NCBI GenBank assembly: GCA_963932145.1
Contig: OZ010577.1
Span: 16,283,889 to 16,347,888 of the forward strand
Source: Acanthosepion lycidas
Taxonomy: Eukaryota; Mollusca; Cephalopoda; Sepiida; Sepiidae
Reading direction: 5' to 3'
DNA: 64,000 nt
The position numbers and the translations under genes were made by a program. The notes under the pieces were generated by a model that searched no databases, was not told the origin of the DNA, and worked only from the letters and a program-made list of their open reading frames with translations. Below, piece after piece: positions 61,201 to 64,000 of the stretch (positions are counted from its first letter, which is position 1; each line of letters opens with the position of its first letter).

Positions 61201-64000
61201 TCTATTTACCTTTACATTCTTTCATTTCACTTTATGAACAGGCAAGGCTCTTCTCTAAAACCGGCTTACAATTATTTTTCATTCGAACTCATACAGTGAG
61301 CGTAGCATGCAAAGGATACTATTCATATAACAGGGATTTCCTTGAAAAACTGTGTGGACGCAAAGTGGGTGATCGCTGTATGTTTCTCTCCTGCCGTGCG
61401 TTCTATTTACCTTTACATTCTTTCATTTAACTTGATGAACAGGCAAGAGGCTCCTCTAAAAGCTGCTTACAATTATTTTTCATTCGAACTCATACAGTGA
61501 GCGTAGCATGCAAAGATTACGACTCACGTAACAGGGATTTCCTTGAAAAACTGTGTGGACGCAAAATGGGTGATCGCTGTATGTTTCTCTCCTGCCGTGC
61601 GTTCTATTTACCTTTACATTCTTTCTTTTAACTTTATGAACAGGCAAGAGGCTCCTCTAAAAGCTGCTTAAAATTATTTTTCATTCGAACTCATACAGTG
61701 AGCGTAGCATGCAAAGGTTACGACTCACGTAACAGGGATTTCCTTGAAAAACTGTGTGGACGCAAAATGGGTGATCGCTGTATGTTTCTCTCCTGCCGTG
61801 CGTTCTATTTACCTTTACATTCTTTCATTTAACTTTATGAACAGGCAAGATCCTCCTCTAAAAGCTGCTTACAATTATTTTTCATTCGAACTCATACAGT
61901 GAGCGTAGCATGCAAAGGTTACGACTCACGTAACAGGGATTTCCTTGAAAAACTGTGTGGACGCAAAATGGGTGATCGCTGTATGTTTCTCTCCTGCCGT
62001 GCGTTCTATTTACCTTTACATTCTTTCATTTCACTTTATGAACAGGCAAGGGTCTCCTCTAAACCCGGCTTACAATTATTTTTCATTCGAACTCATACAG
62101 TGAGCGTAGCATGCAAAGATTACGACTCACGTAACAGGGATTTCCTTGAAAAACTGTGTGGACGCAAAATGGGTGATTGCTGTATGTTTCTCTCCTGCCG
62201 TGCGTTCTATTTACCTTTACATTCTTTCTTTTAACTTTATGAACAGGCAAGATCCTCCTCTAAAAGCTGCTTATAATTATTTTTCATTCGAACTCATACA
62301 GTGAGCGTAGCATGCAAAGGTTACGACTCACGTAACAGGGATTTCCTTGAAAAACTGTGTGGACGCAAAATGGGTGATCGCTGTATGTTTCTCTCCTGCC
62401 GTGCGTTCTATTTACCTTTACATTTTTTCATTTAACTTTATGAACAGGCAAGAGGCTCCTCTAAAAGCTGCTTACAATTATTTTTCATTCGAACTCATAC
62501 AGTGAGCGTAGCATGCAAAGGATACTATTCATATAACAGGGATTTCCTTGAAAAACTGTGTGGACGCAAAGTGGGTGATTGCTGTATGTTTCTCTCCTGC
62601 CGTGCGTTCTATTTACCTTTACATTCTTTCATTTAACTTTATGAACAGGCAAGAGCCTCCTCTAAAAGCTGCTTACAATTATTTTTCATTCGAACTCATA
62701 CAGTGAGCGTAGCATGCAAAGGTTACGACTCACGTAACAGGGATTTCCTTGAAAAACTGTGTGGACGCAAAATGGGTGATCGCTGTATGTTTCTCTCCTG
62801 CCGTGCGTTCTATTTACCTTTACATTCTTTCATTTAACTTTATGAACAGGCAAGAGGCTCCTCTAAAAGCTGCTTACAATTATTTTTCATTCGAACTCAT
62901 ACAGTGAGCGTAGCATGCAAAGGTTACGACTCACGTAACAGAGATTTCCTTGAAAAACTGTGTGGACGCAAAATGGGTGATCGCTGTATGTTTCTCTCCT
63001 GCCGTGCGTTCTATTTACCTTTACATTCTTTCATTTAACTTTATGAACAGGCAAGAGGCTCCTCTAAAAGCTGCTTACAATTATTTTTCATTCGAACTCA
63101 TACAGTGAGCGTAGCATGCAAAGGTTACGACTCACGTAACAGGGATTTCCTTGAAAAACTGTGTGGACGCAAAATGGGTGATCGCTGTATGTTTCTCTCC
63201 TGCCGTGCGTTCTATTTACCTTTAGATTCTTTCATTTAACTTTATGAACAGGCAAGAGGCTCCTCTAAAAGCTGTTTACAATTATTTTTCATTCGAACTC
63301 ATACAGTGATCGTAGCATGCAAAGGTTACGACTCACGTAACAGGGATTTCCTTGAAAAACTGTGTGGACGCAAAATGGGTGATCGCTGTATGTTTCTCTC
63401 CTGCCGTGCGTTCTATTTACCTTTACATTCTTTCATTTCACTTTATGAACAGGCAAGAGCCTCCTCTAAAACCGGCTTACAATTATTTTTCATTCGAACT
63501 CCTACAGTGAGCGTAGCATGCAAAGGATACTATTCATATAACAGGGATTTCCATGAAAAACTGTGTGGACGCAAAGTGGGTGATCGCTGTATGTTTGTCT
63601 CCTGCCGTGCGTTCTATTTACCTTTACATTCTTTCATTTAACTTTATGAACAGGCAAGAGCCTCCTCTAAAAGCTGCTTACAATTATCTTTCATTCGAAC
63701 TCATACAGTGAGCGTAGCATGCAAAGGTTACGACTCACGTAACAGAGATTTCCTTGAAAAACTGTGTGGACGCAAAATGGGTGATCGCTGTATGTTTCTC
63801 TCCTGCCGTGCGTTCTATTTACCTTTACATTCTTTCATTTAACTTTATGAACAGGCAAGAGCCTCCTCTAAAAGCTGCTTACAATTATTTTTCATTCGAA
63901 CTCATACAGTGAGCGTAGCATGCAAAGGTTACGACTCATGTAACAGGGATTTCCTTGAAAAACTGTGTGGTCGCAAAATGGGTGATCGCTGTATGTTTCT
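55263..64000 (+). repeat. Right block: A-rich, loosely ordered
   Basis: A limited set of marker monomers recurs at varied multiples of 201 bp: ACTCATGTAAC with GTGTGGTCGC (57272, 58278, 60289, 63909); TCGGC with a six-T run followed by a CAAACGTTAC monomer (57473, 58278, 60490, 60893); TTTCAC/ACCGGC A monomer followed by a B with GCAAAGTGGG (58681, 59686, 61095, 63306); and CAAAGATTAC, often with CTTTTAAC (59083, 59485, 61497, 62100). About one monomer in seven is type B. The array continues past the right edge; the last 92 bp are the start of another monomer. Confidence 0.8.
58278..58479 (+). repeat. Hybrid monomer, right block
   Basis: It begins with ACTCATGTAAC and GTGTGGTCGC, like 57272, and ends with AAAATCGGC and a six-T run, like the monomer after it, 57473. 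The expected two monomers are thus fused into one, which is followed as expected by a CAAACGTTAC monomer. Confidence 0.65.

Larger units (their letters stand above)
1..64000 (+). repeat. 201-bp satellite array filling the window
   Basis: Every monomer starts with GTGAGCGTAGCATGC or a close variant and the motif recurs every 201 bp from position 9 to 63909, always in the same orientation. I count 318 complete monomers. A hand count on the type A consensus gives 38 G and 44 C in 201 bp (about 41% GC). Most monomers differ from the consensus at only a few positions, and shared differences recur at multiples of 201 bp, which marks higher-order repeats. Each monomer normally holds a GCATGC palindrome near its start and a TTCGAA palindrome near its end. 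No sequence other than satellite is present and neither array edge is reached. Large homogeneous arrays of this kind are typical of eukaryotic centromeric, pericentromeric or subtelomeric heterochromatin; which one applies here is not decided by the sequence. The family is not one I recognise. Confidence 0.98.

Noticed and set aside
1-64000. CRISPR array
   Set aside because: The repeat is 201 bp and directly abutting, with no unique spacers; variation is substitution within a single monomer.
1-64000. Transposon or LTR remnant as origin of the monomer
   Set aside because: I see no terminal repeats, target-site duplications, or conserved transposase or polymerase motifs in any frame. A database search of the consensus would be needed to reopen this.

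Overview
The whole 64 kb is one uninterrupted head-to-tail tandem array of a satellite DNA with a 201-bp monomer. Taking each monomer to begin at the motif GTGAGCGTAGCATGC, I follow 318 complete monomers in one orientation from position 9 to 63908, with 8 bp of a monomer at the left edge and 92 bp at the right edge. Stepping through the array by eye, every departure from the 201-bp step (23 monomers of odd length, net -18 bp over the first 315 steps) can be placed. I see no unique sequence, gene, RNA gene or transposon insertion. The array leaves the window on both sides. This points to a eukaryote, in centromeric, pericentromeric or similar heterochromatin, probably from a long-read assembly. 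I do not recognise the satellite family and cannot name the species. The consensus is about 41% GC and keeps about the number of CpGs expected by chance, which suits a genome with little CpG methylation (for example many invertebrates) or a very recently homogenised array.

There are two main monomer classes. Type A carries a 17-bp element, GTTACG-ACTCA-CGTAAC, whose 6-bp arms are exact inverted repeats. Type B carries GATACT-ATTCA-TATAAC at the same place, with two changes in each arm, so the palindrome is lost. The rest of the monomer is otherwise nearly the same. Other diagnostic variation falls in a TTTAAC/TTTCAC/TTTAAAT site about 133-140 bp into the monomer and in a GAGCCTCCTCTAAAAGC segment at about 155-175.

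Shared marker substitutions show higher-order repeats. Left to right: a B-rich block with an irregular 8-mer (9-5837); 7-mer and 8-mer units (5838-9455); 9-mer units (9255-12871); a regular A-rich 8-mer of 1608 bp (14078-18097); a transition (18098-20307); a displaced copy of left-block material (20308-22517); two tandem 8-mers (22518-25733); a 6-mer-spaced transition (25734-27343); a 5-mer with an internal 402-bp expansion (27344-30559); 9-mer and 10-mer units including 194-bp deletion monomers (30560-35369); another 8-mer (35370-38987); an irregular zone (38988-40997); 8-mer and 9-mer units (40998-46220); a 6-mer (46221-47426); a 3013-bp 15-mer in two tandem copies, almost identical over most of its length (47427-53452); and a looser A-rich block (53453-64000). 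Several monomers are hybrids whose halves match different neighbours, the expected product of unequal exchange.

Because 201 is a multiple of three, reading frames stay in phase from monomer to monomer and open frames of up to 230 codons arise. I regard these as by-products of the repeat, not genes. The observation I would follow first is the gain or loss of the 17-bp palindrome between monomer classes, which resembles in design the box-plus and box-minus monomers of primate alpha satellite.
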